Below are positions 1 to 7,468 of a DNA stretch of 41,122 nt, piece by piece. The notes beneath the pieces were generated by a model, which was not told the origin of the DNA, did no database searches, and saw nothing but the letters and a program-made list of their open reading frames with translations. The number at the start of each line of letters is the position of its first letter. The stretch's first letter is position 1. Source of the stretch: Micavibrio_A sp040381535 (GTDB taxonomy: Bacteria; Pseudomonadota; Alphaproteobacteria; Micavibrionales; Micavibrionaceae); contig JBEIHF010000017.1 in assembly GCA_040381535.1 (NCBI GenBank), positions 1 through 41,122 on the forward strand, written 5' to 3'. The translations under genes and the position numbers were made by a program.

Positions 1-309
1 ATCTTCAATTACTGCATCCAGTATCTGCAAAAGAAAGATATCTATCCCGCGCAGACCGTTATGCTGGGCGACACGATGGCGCATGACGTTATCGGCGCGA
101 ACGCCTCGGGGATCGATACATGTTTGTTCAGATCGGGTCTGCACGCCGCGAACTTCGCCCACTGCAAGACGCCCAAAGAGATGAACAACGCTCTGCGGAA
201 TTTGATCGCAGTCTATAACAACGTTATGCCGACATATCTGGCGCCCGAACTCCGTTGGGGCAAGGCGCTGCCCGACCGCAAGCACAAAAAGCGCAAACAG
301 CCTTCATGA
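1..309 (+). CDS. HAD-superfamily class IIA phosphatase, C-terminal fragment
   Basis: The reading frame is open from base 1 to the stop at 307-309, so only about the last 102 residues are present. The fragment carries HAD motif IV (VMLGDTMAHDV) followed by GANASGIDTCLF, the usual end of NagD-like class IIA hydrolases (TIGR01459 type), which dephosphorylate small sugar or nucleotide phosphates. A basic, Lys/Arg-rich tail (about the last 12 residues) follows the domain. The stop overlaps the start of the next gene (ATGA), so the two are probably translationally coupled. The substrate cannot be told from this fragment. Confidence 0.75.
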   Translation: MFNYCIQYLQKKDIYPAQTVMLGDTMAHDVIGANASGIDTCLFRSGLHAANFAHCKTPKEMNNALRNLIAVYNNVMPTYLAPELRWGKALPDRKHKKRKQPS

Positions 310-593
310 GCGATAACTTTTTTATCGGAGGCGTCAGCCTTTTATTCGGCATTATTTCCTTTTTTATTTTTTTTAAAGATATCAAAACAGGTAGAACGCA
401 CCTTTGGCATTTTCTTCTGTTGTACGAGTGGCTGGAGGGGCCGATTGAAACCACAACACGGTCCGAAAACCCGATATTTTACTGGCTGGCGATGGGAGCG
501 ATCTTTATGGCATCGATTTTTTTTATCGCCTGCGCCGCCAGCTATTTTCTCATCGGCCCGCCCTATATGGCAATAGCGAGAATGACAGGCTAG
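306..593 (+). CDS. Small two-helix membrane protein of unknown function
   Basis: This 95-residue protein starts at the ATG that overlaps the stop of the HAD gene. Two hydrophobic segments (about residues 4-21 and 58-82) flank a short hydrophilic part containing the stretch LLYEWLEGPIETTT, so it is probably an inner-membrane hairpin. I recognise no family. Its stop overlaps by a few bases the stop of the convergent patatin gene, leaving no room for a terminator. Coupling to the HAD gene suggests co-expression, but no function can be inferred. Confidence 0.6.
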   Translation: MSDNFFIGGVSLLFGIISFFIFFKDIKTGRTHLWHFLLLYEWLEGPIETTTRSENPIFYWLAMGAIFMASIFFIACAASYFLIGPPYMAIARMTG

Positions 594-1615
594 AACAAAT
601 CTTCGTCCATATCCTGTGCCGGTAAATCTGAGGACGGCTGATAGCCCGGCTTGTATGTTTTTGGCAGGAACAGATTGATACCCGCCATGATTTCGGGCAT
701 CACGCGTTCGCACGCCTCGGCGCCAAGACGAATAAGATCGTCCGCCCGTTCGAATTCCAGCATACCTATATGACCGATTTGCGGTTTGATGTGAACATCC
801 GGCGGATCACCCGCAAGACGTGAGCGTGTCAGTCGATCCTGCATAATGCCCAATGCAGACACCATCACGCCAAACAAACTAGGCGCGGCGGGTTCACGAT
901 GAAAGAGTTTATGGGATATTGGATTGTCCAGAAACGGTTGCTGTTTATCCCGCGACACATCCTTGTCATCGAAGATATCGAAGCCGGCAACGGTTTGATA
1001 CGAGCTTCCGGGTTTTGTGGCCTTACCGATCATATCGGCGTGCAGATCGACTGCGATAGTCATGCGCGCGCCTTGCGCCTGACAAACCGAAATCGGACAG
1101 GGATTTACCAGCGCGCCATCCACCAAATAACGTCCGCCAAGTTTCACAGGCGGAAACACACCGGGCAATGCAAATGAGGCGCGGATATTATCTACCAGAT
1201 TGCCTTTTTGCAGCCAGACTTCATGGCCCGTGGCAAGGTCCGCCGAAATCACTGTCAAAGGATAGGGCAGATCTTCAATATTCATGTCTCCGAAATGATC
1301 ATGAAGCAACGCCATCAATTTGCGCCCGCCAATCAAACCGGCGCTGCGCACGCGCAAATCTAGGTAAGAAAGAATTTTATATCGGTTCAAGGAACGCGCC
1401 CATTGTTCGAGTTCGGGCATCTTGCCGCACAAATAGGCTGCGCCAACAACCGCACCGATCGAAGTGCCTGTAATGGTGGTAGGTTTTACACCATATCTAT
1501 CAAGAGTTTTGAGAACGCCGATATGAGAGAAGCCACGGGCCATACCGCCTCCGAGTGCCAGCCCGATTCCGTTGTATTCCCTTGGATTCTCGCCGTTTTT
1601 GGTTGTATATTCCAT
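590..1615 (-). CDS. Patatin-like phospholipase (RssA-type)
   Basis: A 341-residue serine acyl hydrolase. The N-terminus has the glycine-rich oxyanion motif (LALGGGMARGFSHIG), the nucleophile elbow is GTSIG, and the catalytic Asp sits in DGALVNPCP. This is the Ser-Asp dyad of bacterial patatins such as RssA, presumed to cleave acyl esters of phospholipids. An upstream GTG (1621) could add two residues; I chose the ATG at 1615. The gene is divergent from the MsbA-like exporter with only about 45 bp between them, so the two promoters must overlap. The pairing of a lipid hydrolase with a lipid exporter suggests membrane lipid turnover (inference). Confidence 0.85.
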   Translation of the reverse strand: MEYTTKNGENPREYNGIGLALGGGMARGFSHIGVLKTLDRYGVKPTTITGTSIGAVVGAAYLCGKMPELEQWARSLNRYKILSYLDLRVRSAGLIGGRKLMALLHDHFGDMNIEDLPYPLTVISADLATGHEVWLQKGNLVDNIRASFALPGVFPPVKLGGRYLVDGALVNPCPISVCQAQGARMTIAVDLHADMIGKATKPGSSYQTVAGFDIFDDKDVSRDKQQPFLDNPISHKLFHREPAAPSLFGVMVSALGIMQDRLTRSRLAGDPPDVHIKPQIGHIGMLEFERADDLIRLGAEACERVMPEIMAGINLFLPKTYKPGYQPSSDLPAQDMDEDLF

Positions 1616-1660
1616 CGTCACGGTCTTGCCATTTCAACTCTCTAAGTTTATCACAGAATT

Positions 1661-3424
1661 ATGAAAGAAAACCTGTCCGCGCGCCCTAAAGCCAAAACAT
1701 TCGTATTGGTGCGCCGCATTCTCAAAGATTATGTTGCACCGCACAGCGGGCGCGTGGCACTTGCCACATTTTTCATGGTTGTTTCGGCGGCTTTGACGGC
1801 GGGTTTTGCCATCATGATCGAACCTGTGATCGATGACGTGCTGACGGCCGGAAAATTGGATCGTGTGTGGCTGCTTGGCGCGGCAGTATTGGCCATTTTC
1901 ATCCTGCGTGGTCTGGTAACATATCAACACACAATTTTGATGAATCTCGTCGGACAAACGATCGTCGGGAAAATTCAATCCGACATGGTCGGGCATTTTT
2001 TGAATCTCGACTTAAGCTTCTTTCACACAAACCCCAGCGGCCAGCTGATCTCCCGCGTCGTTAACGATGTGAACGTGATGCGGGCTTCAGTAACGGACGG
2101 TATTACGGGCCTGGGAAAAAACTTATTAACGCTCATTTTCCTCATCGGCGTGATGTTCTATCAGGATTGGTTCTTGTCCTTGATGATTTTCATCATCTTT
2201 CCGCTGACGGCCCTGTTCGTAGCATGGATAGGCAGACGCCTTCGCAAAATGTCGGGGCGTATTCAAGAAGATCAGGCCAAGCTTTCCGATATGTTATCCC
2301 AAATCTTTCAAGGTATACGCCTTGTAAAAGCGTACGGGATGGAAGAGCACGAGAATGAACGTACAGGCTCTGCCATCCAAAAAGTACGCGAACTGACCAT
2401 CAAGTCCGTGCGCGTGAACAACCTGCTGACGCCCGTCAATGAAACTCTCGTAGGCCTCGTTGTGTTCGCCATTATCGTCTATGGTGGCTATGAAGTGGCG
2501 TCGGGCCATGCAACGGCGGGGCAGTTGCTGTCCTTTATCACTGCATTTTCGATGTCATACGAGCCAATAAAACGTTTGGCCAAATTGAATTCATCCCTGC
2601 AAATGGGATTAGGCGCCGCGGACCGCGTGTTCGATATGCTGGATAGAACCCCAGCCATCATCGAAAGCCCGCAGGCAAAAGAAGCCGCGTTCGACCGCCC
2701 CGATATTTCTTTTGAAGCAGTCGAATATCAATATGGCAGTGAAGAAAAAAAAGCGCTAAACGGTGTATCGTTTAATCTAACGGGCGGAACGGTTACCGCC
2801 TTGGTCGGTCCATCAGGCAGCGGCAAGACCACCATCATGAACATGATCCCGCGTTTCTTCGATGCGAGCGCAGGACGCATAGTGATCGATCATGACGACA
2901 TACGTTCACTTTCGATCGCATCTTTGCGTCAAAATATCGCACTCGTTTCTCAAGACATCACCATTTTCGATGACACGGTCTGGGGTAATATCGGTTATGG
3001 CCGTTGGGGTGCCTATCAGGATGAAATCATTAAGGCGGCCATTGCGGCGGAGGCTGATGATTTTATCCGCCGTCTGCCCAATGGATATGACACGCGCCTA
3101 GGTGAAGATGGTCTGAAACTTTCCGGCGGCCAGCGCCAGCGTATCGCAATCGCCCGTGCGGTTTTGCGTGACGCGCCCATATTATTGCTCGATGAAGCCA
3201 CGTCGGCTTTGGATAATGAAGCCGAACGCGCCATTCAAAACACGCTGGCGGAACTCCAAAAGGGTCGCACGACATTGGTTATTGCACACCGCCTTTCCAC
3301 AGTGCAGAACGCGGATCAAATTCTCGTTCTTGAAGACGGCAAGGTTGTAGAACGCGGACGGCATGAAGATCTTTTGTCCAAGGAAGGTGTCTATTCACGC
3401 ATTTACGGAGCAGGCCTTCGGTAA
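1661..3424 (+). CDS. MsbA-like lipid ABC exporter (fused permease/ATPase)
   Basis: A 587-residue half-transporter. Residues about 25-320 form the six-helix type I exporter domain. The nucleotide-binding domain follows, with Walker A GPSGSGKTT (about residue 383), the signature LSGGQRQR (about 487) and Walker B ILLLDEATSALD (about 507). This layout and length match MsbA/LipA-flippase exporters, which act as homodimers in the inner membrane to flip lipid A or phospholipid. Multidrug export by the same fold cannot be excluded. The stop TAA overlaps the next ATG (TAATG), giving an operon with the alpha/beta hydrolase and then the DUF192 lipoprotein. Confidence 0.88.
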   Translation: MKENLSARPKAKTFVLVRRILKDYVAPHSGRVALATFFMVVSAALTAGFAIMIEPVIDDVLTAGKLDRVWLLGAAVLAIFILRGLVTYQHTILMNLVGQTIVGKIQSDMVGHFLNLDLSFFHTNPSGQLISRVVNDVNVMRASVTDGITGLGKNLLTLIFLIGVMFYQDWFLSLMIFIIFPLTALFVAWIGRRLRKMSGRIQEDQAKLSDMLSQIFQGIRLVKAYGMEEHENERTGSAIQKVRELTIKSVRVNNLLTPVNETLVGLVVFAIIVYGGYEVASGHATAGQLLSFITAFSMSYEPIKRLAKLNSSLQMGLGAADRVFDMLDRTPAIIESPQAKEAAFDRPDISFEAVEYQYGSEEKKALNGVSFNLTGGTVTALVGPSGSGKTTIMNMIPRFFDASAGRIVIDHDDIRSLSIASLRQNIALVSQDITIFDDTVWGNIGYGRWGAYQDEIIKAAIAAEADDFIRRLPNGYDTRLGEDGLKLSGGQRQRIAIARAVLRDAPILLLDEATSALDNEAERAIQNTLAELQKGRTTLVIAHRLSTVQNADQILVLEDGKVVERGRHEDLLSKEGVYSRIYGAGLR

Positions 3425-4215
3425 TGAAAATGATATTGAAGATAATCGTACTGGTTTCCGTAGTTTACCTTTTGTTTGGCCTCTATCTGTATTTGATACA
3501 GAGAAGCGCGATGTATTTCCCGTCACCCGATCGGCCCGATGCTAAGGCCGCAAATATGGAGGAAATCCATGTCACCACTTCTGATGGTCTTGATTTATAC
3601 GGATGGTATAGGCTGCCGCAAGCGCCTCAAACTGCCACGATCGTGTATTTTCATGGCAACGCCAGTAATGTAAAGGTCACGACTGCGCGGGCCCAGCCCT
3701 ACATTGCGCAAGGCTACGGTTTGTTCGCGGTAGAATATCGCGGCTATGGAGGCAACCCAGGTGCGCCGACGGAAAACGGATTGTATGAAGATGCGCGCGC
3801 CGTTATGGAGTGGCTCAAACTCGTAGGTACAGATCCGGGAACAATTATTCTCTATGGAGAGTCCATCGGCAGCGGTCCCGCCGTCCAGATGGCTATAGAA
3901 TATAAAGTTAAGGCACTTGTTCTGGATTCTGCATTTACATCAGCGGTGGATGCGGCCTCATTCCATTACCCGTATTTTCCCGTAAAGTGGCTGCTGAAAG
4001 ACCGTTATGAGAACATAAAAAAAATCGAGAAGATCAGAACGCCACTTATCTTAGTGCATGGGGATGCGGATTCCATTATCCCATATAAACTCGGCGAAGG
4101 ATTGTTTGAACAAGCTTTGCCGCCGAAGACATTGATTAGGGTAGAGGGTGGCAACCATAACAACCTTGATCAGTTCAAAGCTTACGAGAAAGTTTTAGAT
4201 GCGTTACCGGAATAG
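3424..4215 (+). CDS. Membrane-anchored alpha/beta hydrolase (YfhR/Bem46-like)
   Basis: A 263-residue protein with an N-terminal signal anchor (about residues 4-24) and an alpha/beta-hydrolase fold. The oxyanion turn is YFHGNASN, the nucleophile is Ser in YGESIGSG, the acid is Asp in HGDADSIIP and the base is His in GGNHNNL. This matches the YfhR/Bem46/ABHD13 group of unknown natural substrate. It starts one base inside the exporter stop codon and ends 9 bp before the DUF192 gene, so it belongs to a three-gene operon. Together with the nearby exporter and patatin it may act on membrane acyl esters (inference). Confidence 0.85.
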   Translation: MKMILKIIVLVSVVYLLFGLYLYLIQRSAMYFPSPDRPDAKAANMEEIHVTTSDGLDLYGWYRLPQAPQTATIVYFHGNASNVKVTTARAQPYIAQGYGLFAVEYRGYGGNPGAPTENGLYEDARAVMEWLKLVGTDPGTIILYGESIGSGPAVQMAIEYKVKALVLDSAFTSAVDAASFHYPYFPVKWLLKDRYENIKKIEKIRTPLILVHGDADSIIPYKLGEGLFEQALPPKTLIRVEGGNHNNLDQFKAYEKVLDALPE

Positions 4216-4224
4216 GAACAAAAC

Positions 4225-4707
4225 ATGAAAACATTCTTTCTGGCATTTATGGCGTTATTTCTTTTTGCCTGCGACAATAATACGGTGGTCGCGCAGGATC
4301 AAAGCAATGTCCACGATCTCACGATCATCAGCCGCGACGGCAGGGAACATAAATTTAATGTCGAAATCGCCATCACGGCGAGCGAGCAAAGAAAGGGGCT
4401 TATGGGCCGTACACAAATGGATGCAGACAAGGGCATGCTGTTTTTCTTCACAGAAGAGGGCGAGCGCGGATTTTGGATGAAGAACACGCTCATTCCACTT
4501 GATATGATTTTCATAAAAGCGGATGGCACGATCCACCGCGTGCATGATAGCGCGAAGCCAAACGATCTGACGTCCGTAAAATCACAAGGTCCCGTGAGTG
4601 CGGTTCTGGAACTGAACGGCGGCACGGCCAAAACATTAAATATTCAAGCAGGGGATACTGTCAAAAACGCATTCTTTGATAATACCGGCACACAACCAGC
4701 AGAATAG
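4225..4707 (+). CDS. DUF192 lipoprotein
   Basis: A 160-residue protein with a short signal peptide ending in a lipobox-like LFAC (Cys at about residue 16), so probably a lipoprotein. The DUF192 domain covers about residues 30-145 and shows its typical stretches EQRKGLMGRT, MLFFF, FWMKNTLIPLDMIFI and VLELNGG. The family is widespread in proteobacteria and its biochemical role is unsettled. It is the last gene of the exporter/hydrolase operon; a convergent tRNA-Pro gene begins 8 bp downstream of its stop. Confidence 0.85.
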   Translation: MKTFFLAFMALFLFACDNNTVVAQDQSNVHDLTIISRDGREHKFNVEIAITASEQRKGLMGRTQMDADKGMLFFFTEEGERGFWMKNTLIPLDMIFIKADGTIHRVHDSAKPNDLTSVKSQGPVSAVLELNGGTAKTLNIQAGDTVKNAFFDNTGTQPAE

Positions 4708-4715
4708 AGGGAAAA

Positions 4716-4792
4716 TGGTCGGGGCGAGAGGATTCGAACCTCCGGCCCTCTGCTCCCAAAGCAGATGCGCTACCAGACTGCGCTACGCCCCG
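4716..4792 (-). tRNA. tRNA-Pro (anticodon UGG)
   Basis: The minus strand folds as a complete tRNA of 77 nt. The acceptor 5' CGGGGCG pairs with CGCCCCG, followed by discriminator A and an encoded CCA. The D arm is GCGCAGTCTGGTAGCGC, the anticodon loop is CTTTGGGAG reading UGG, and the T arm contains GGTTCGAATCC. It converges on the DUF192 gene and diverges from the complex I subunit gene. Confidence 0.95.
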
Positions 4793-4872
4793 ACAAGGCC
4801 TTTCTCATACACAACCCATGTGGAGCGGGCAAGGGTAATCGCAAAACGGGCTGGATTATCGGTCATTTACCT

Positions 4873-4878
4873 TATAAT
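4873..4878 (+). promoter_or_regulatory. Perfect -10 box directly before the complex I subunit start
   Basis: A consensus TATAAT lies 8 bases upstream of the ATG at 4887. A normally placed transcription start would fall at about 4885-4886, giving a leaderless or nearly leaderless mRNA. No good -35 box is visible at the expected distance, so the call rests on the -10 alone. Confidence 0.45.
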
Positions 4879-4886
4879 CTGTCCCC

Positions 4887-5195
4887 ATGAAAGTGCGAAT
4901 ATACAGACCTTCCAAGAATACCATGCAATCCGGCCTCGGCAAGACCAAGGTCTGGTTCCTTGAATACGAGCTGGAAAGCTCCCGCGGGCCGGAGCCTTTG
5001 ATGGGCTGGACCGCGTCGGGCGATACGCTCAATCAGGTCAGGTTGACCTTTTCCAGCCAAGAACAAGCCTTGGAATACGCCACCGAGCGCGGATGGGCCT
5101 ACAGCCTCGATACCGCCCATGAACGCATCATCAAACCCCGCAATTATGTCGATAATTTCCGGTACATTCCGCCTAAGGAAGATGCTACAAAATAG
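4887..5195 (+). CDS. ETC complex I accessory subunit, NDUFS4-like
   Basis: A 102-residue protein of the family of the mitochondrial 18-kDa subunit (NDUFS4/AQDQ; PF04800). Typical features are the start KVRIYRPSKNTMQSG, the central WFLEYE, MGWTASGDT and the C-terminal GWAYSL plus RNYVDNF. In Alphaproteobacteria and mitochondria this subunit docks on the peripheral arm of NADH:quinone oxidoreductase near the N module. It stands alone here between two tRNA genes, as is usual for this gene outside the nuo operon. No ribosome binding site is seen before the ATG, in line with the adjacent -10 box. Confidence 0.88.
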   Translation: MKVRIYRPSKNTMQSGLGKTKVWFLEYELESSRGPEPLMGWTASGDTLNQVRLTFSSQEQALEYATERGWAYSLDTAHERIIKPRNYVDNFRYIPPKEDATK

Positions 5196-5201
5196 CCCCA
5201 T

Positions 5202-5278
<77 letters not shown>

Positions 5279-5313
5279 TTTTTTATCAATATGTGCGTAA
5301 CAAAGGACGCCAC

Positions 5314-5955
5314 ATGATTTTCCATAGCAGAGCCAACGTGTTTCTAGCGGCAAGCCTTTCTTGTCTTGCCGGCTTTACCGATGCGGTAGGCTTCAGAACA
5401 TTGGGCGGCTATTTTGTATCCTTCATGAGCGGAAATTCCACACGTTTGGGTGTAAATTTCTCCGAGTTCGAACTGTCCTATGCCAGCTTTATTCCATTAG
5501 CCATCATTGTTCTTTTTACGTTGGGCGTGATGGTCGGTGCCATCATCCGTGGACAAGCACCACGACGGAAGGAGGCTTTCGTTCTGGGATTTGTATCGCT
5601 ATGCTTGGTCGCCGCCGCTCTTTTGAGTTCGTGGAAACTCACCACACCTTCCATCATATTCATGATCTTAGGCATGGGCGCATCCAACAATGTTTTTATG
5701 AAGGAAGGCGAAGTCAGCGTCGGCGTCACTTACATGACAGGTACGCTGGTTAAACTGGGACAGCGATTGGCCGGAAGATGGACGGAAAATAGTGGAAAGC
5801 CGTGGTTTCCGTATTTGGTCTTATGGACGGGGCTCATTATAGGTGCGATTCTGGGCTCACTTGGTTATTCATTCCTTGGGCTGCAATGTCTGTGGGGTGC
5901 CGCAGTCTGGTCCGCCGCGTTGCTGTGCTTTTATCTTCTAAAGCCCGCCATTTAG
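5314..5955 (+). CDS. DUF1275 (YoaK-like) membrane protein
   Basis: A 213-residue multi-pass membrane protein with about six hydrophobic segments. Family marks are the opening LSCLAGFTDAVGFRTLGG, then FVSFMSGNSTRLG, the middle MGASNNVF and the later TYMTGTLVKLGQ. DUF1275/YoaK proteins are inner-membrane proteins of unknown function, sometimes suggested to be transporters. I chose the ATG at 5314 because AAGGA lies 6 bases before it; an upstream GTG at 5293 would add seven residues. The remnant of an aquaporin gene follows directly. Confidence 0.85.
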   Translation: MIFHSRANVFLAASLSCLAGFTDAVGFRTLGGYFVSFMSGNSTRLGVNFSEFELSYASFIPLAIIVLFTLGVMVGAIIRGQAPRRKEAFVLGFVSLCLVAAALLSSWKLTTPSIIFMILGMGASNNVFMKEGEVSVGVTYMTGTLVKLGQRLAGRWTENSGKPWFPYLVLWTGLIIGAILGSLGYSFLGLQCLWGAAVWSAALLCFYLLKPAI

Positions 5956-5960
5956 AACAA

Positions 5961-6170
5961 TTTTGCATCGCACCTTGCCCCCACATTGTCGCGATCCCGA
6001 TTTCGAAGGGATCGTTCAACCACGCACGAAGCACTGCCACTGCATTGTTCTAAGGCGGGTGGCCCATAGATCAGCTATGGTTATTCTGGGTGGCTCCGAT
6101 AGTGGGCGGTATGACGGGCGGGATATTCGATCGGCTTTGCATCAAGTGCTGTGGCGGTAAATGCCTTTAA
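5961..6170 (+). pseudogene. Remnant of an aquaporin (MIP family) gene, C-terminal third
   Basis: One frame, ending at the TAA 6168-6170, reads as the end of an AqpZ-like channel. It has HIVAIPISKGSFNHARST, then ALF, an in-frame TAA (6051-6053), then GGWPIDQLWLFWVAPIVGG and a Cys-rich tail. The second NPA motif of aquaporins appears as NHA (6018-6026), a Pro to His change by one base. The N-terminal two thirds, including the first NPA, are absent; the DUF1275 gene ends immediately upstream. The in-frame stop, altered NPA and missing 5' part show a decayed gene. The function when intact would have been water or small-solute passage across the inner membrane. Confidence 0.75.
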
Positions 6171-6188
6171 GTTAATGTAATCAAATTA

Positions 6189-6211
6189 AAGCCCCCGAAA
6201 GGGGGCTTTTT
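6189..6211 (+). terminator. Intrinsic terminator after the aquaporin remnant
   Basis: An 8-bp perfect stem (AAGCCCCC / GGGGGCTT) closes a GAAA tetraloop and is followed by T residues on the plus strand. It lies 18 bp after the stop of the aquaporin remnant and probably once ended that transcript; it can now serve the DUF1275 gene. Confidence 0.85.
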
Positions 6212-6231
6212 CCATGACTTGGTGTTTGGAC

Positions 6232-6266
6232 AAAAAAAAGGTCCGGAGAACCGAGGCTCTCCGGAC
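6232..6266 (-). terminator. Intrinsic terminator for minus-strand transcripts
   Basis: The perfect 9-bp inverted repeat GTCCGGAGA / TCTCCGGAC (loop of 8) is preceded on the plus strand by eight A's, which is a hairpin plus U-tract when read on the minus strand. It is about 330 bp downstream of the rhodanese stop, so the four-gene operon would carry a long AT-rich 3' tail if this is its terminator. Confidence 0.75.
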
Positions 6267-6598
6267 AAACGGCGGTAATAGAGGGTGTGTGCCTATTATT
6301 TAGCGCGATTCAGCTTTAATAGCAAGAGAAAACAGCAAAAAAACAAGTTTTCGTTATTTCTTTTAAAAAAACAGAAGTAATAAAGTAACAAAAACTTTGT
6401 TAAATATAAAAATCTACTTACTTAAATGAAATAGAATATAAAAACAGTATAGTTTTATTTGCCTTTACTTATAAAAAATAATAATTTTTTATTTTAAATA
6501 CATTAAGTTATGAATATCATAAGTTTGTCGTATTTGCATAAAACAGAAATTCAAATGAATACATGACGGGTTATAGATATACTTAAAAAGACCTGCAG
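6267..6598. other. AT-rich gene-free stretch
   Basis: About 330 bp with very low GC, far below its neighbours, full of A and T runs and lacking any substantial reading frame. A weak inverted repeat (TAATAG 6276-6281 / CTATTA 6293-6298) is present near its left end. It sits between the minus-strand terminator and the rhodanese stop. It could be a 3' untranslated region, a small RNA locus or a protein-binding AT island; the sequence alone does not decide. Confidence 0.5.
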
Positions 6599-7468
6599 TT
6601 ATGCGGAAACCTCAATAGGGGTGTGCGCATCTTCAGCGCCCCATTCGGTCCATGAGCCATCATAAATCGCAACATCTTGTCTGCGAGCTTTGAATGCGGC
6701 GAGTGCGATTGTGCAGGCGGTTACTCCCGAACCGCAACTGACAGCGATTTTGTCCTCACGTTTGAGGTGGAGCGATTGCAGAACATCTTCGATATGTTCC
6801 GCACCAACAATGTGGCGTGTTTGCGGATCAATAAACGATGCGAAAGGTAGATTTTGCGATTGGGGAATATGGCCGCCGCGCATTCCGGCGCGGGGCTCTG
6901 GTGCGTTACCTTCGAAACGTGCCGCAGGGCGCGCATCAAGAACCTTAGCCGCTCCCGTTTCTATATTCTTCAGTAGATCGCTTTTGCTTACCACCAATTC
7001 GGGACGGAACCTTGACTTGAAATCCGTCTGCGCGGGCGCCTCGACAGGGCCGCTTTGCGTACTATATCCGCCGCTCACCCATGAAAACATGCCCCCTTCG
7101 AGCACATAGACGTTTTCATGGCCGAACGTGCGGAACATCCACCACGCGCGCGCCGACGCCATGTAAAGGCCGCTTTGGTCATACACGACGACATGATCAC
7201 TGTTCGAAATGCCCATGGCGGAAACGCACGCCGCAAAATATTCGGACGAGGGTAGCATATGGGGAAGCGGGGATTCCTGATCGGCCACCACATCGATGTC
7301 GAAAAACTGAGCGCCTTTGATGTGGCGCTCGAGAAAGGCATCAAACGGTTTGCCTGCGCCCGGCATGGCATAGGTCGCGTCCAGTATCTTGATGGATTCT
7401 TTGCCGCCGAGCAAATAATAGAGGTCTTCGGCGTGGATCAGTCCGTTATCGGATAATTTTTCCGTCAT
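6599..7468 (-). CDS. Two-domain rhodanese, 3-mercaptopyruvate sulfurtransferase type
   Basis: A 289-residue protein with an inactive-type N-terminal rhodanese domain (about residues 10-140) and a catalytic C-terminal one (about 160-285). The active-site loop is CGSGVT with Cys245, the CG(S/T)GVT signature of 3-mercaptopyruvate sulfurtransferases (SseA), rather than the CRKGVT-type of thiosulfate rhodaneses. It transfers sulfane sulfur to thiols or cyanide in the cytoplasm. It is the last gene of a four-gene minus-strand operon and its start overlaps the end of the HAD gene by 23 bp. A role in sulfur chemistry shared with the dehydrogenase is possible (inference). Confidence 0.88.
   Translation of the reverse strand: MTEKLSDNGLIHAEDLYYLLGGKESIKILDATYAMPGAGKPFDAFLERHIKGAQFFDIDVVADQESPLPHMLPSSEYFAACVSAMGISNSDHVVVYDQSGLYMASARAWWMFRTFGHENVYVLEGGMFSWVSGGYSTQSGPVEAPAQTDFKSRFRPELVVSKSDLLKNIETGAAKVLDARPAARFEGNAPEPRAGMRGGHIPQSQNLPFASFIDPQTRHIVGAEHIEDVLQSLHLKREDKIAVSCGSGVTACTIALAAFKARRQDVAIYDGSWTEWGAEDAHTPIEVSA

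Noticed and set aside
5956..6211. A small RNA ending at the terminator 6189-6211
   Set aside because: The region reads as an aquaporin C-terminus in one frame, which explains the sequence better than a structured RNA.
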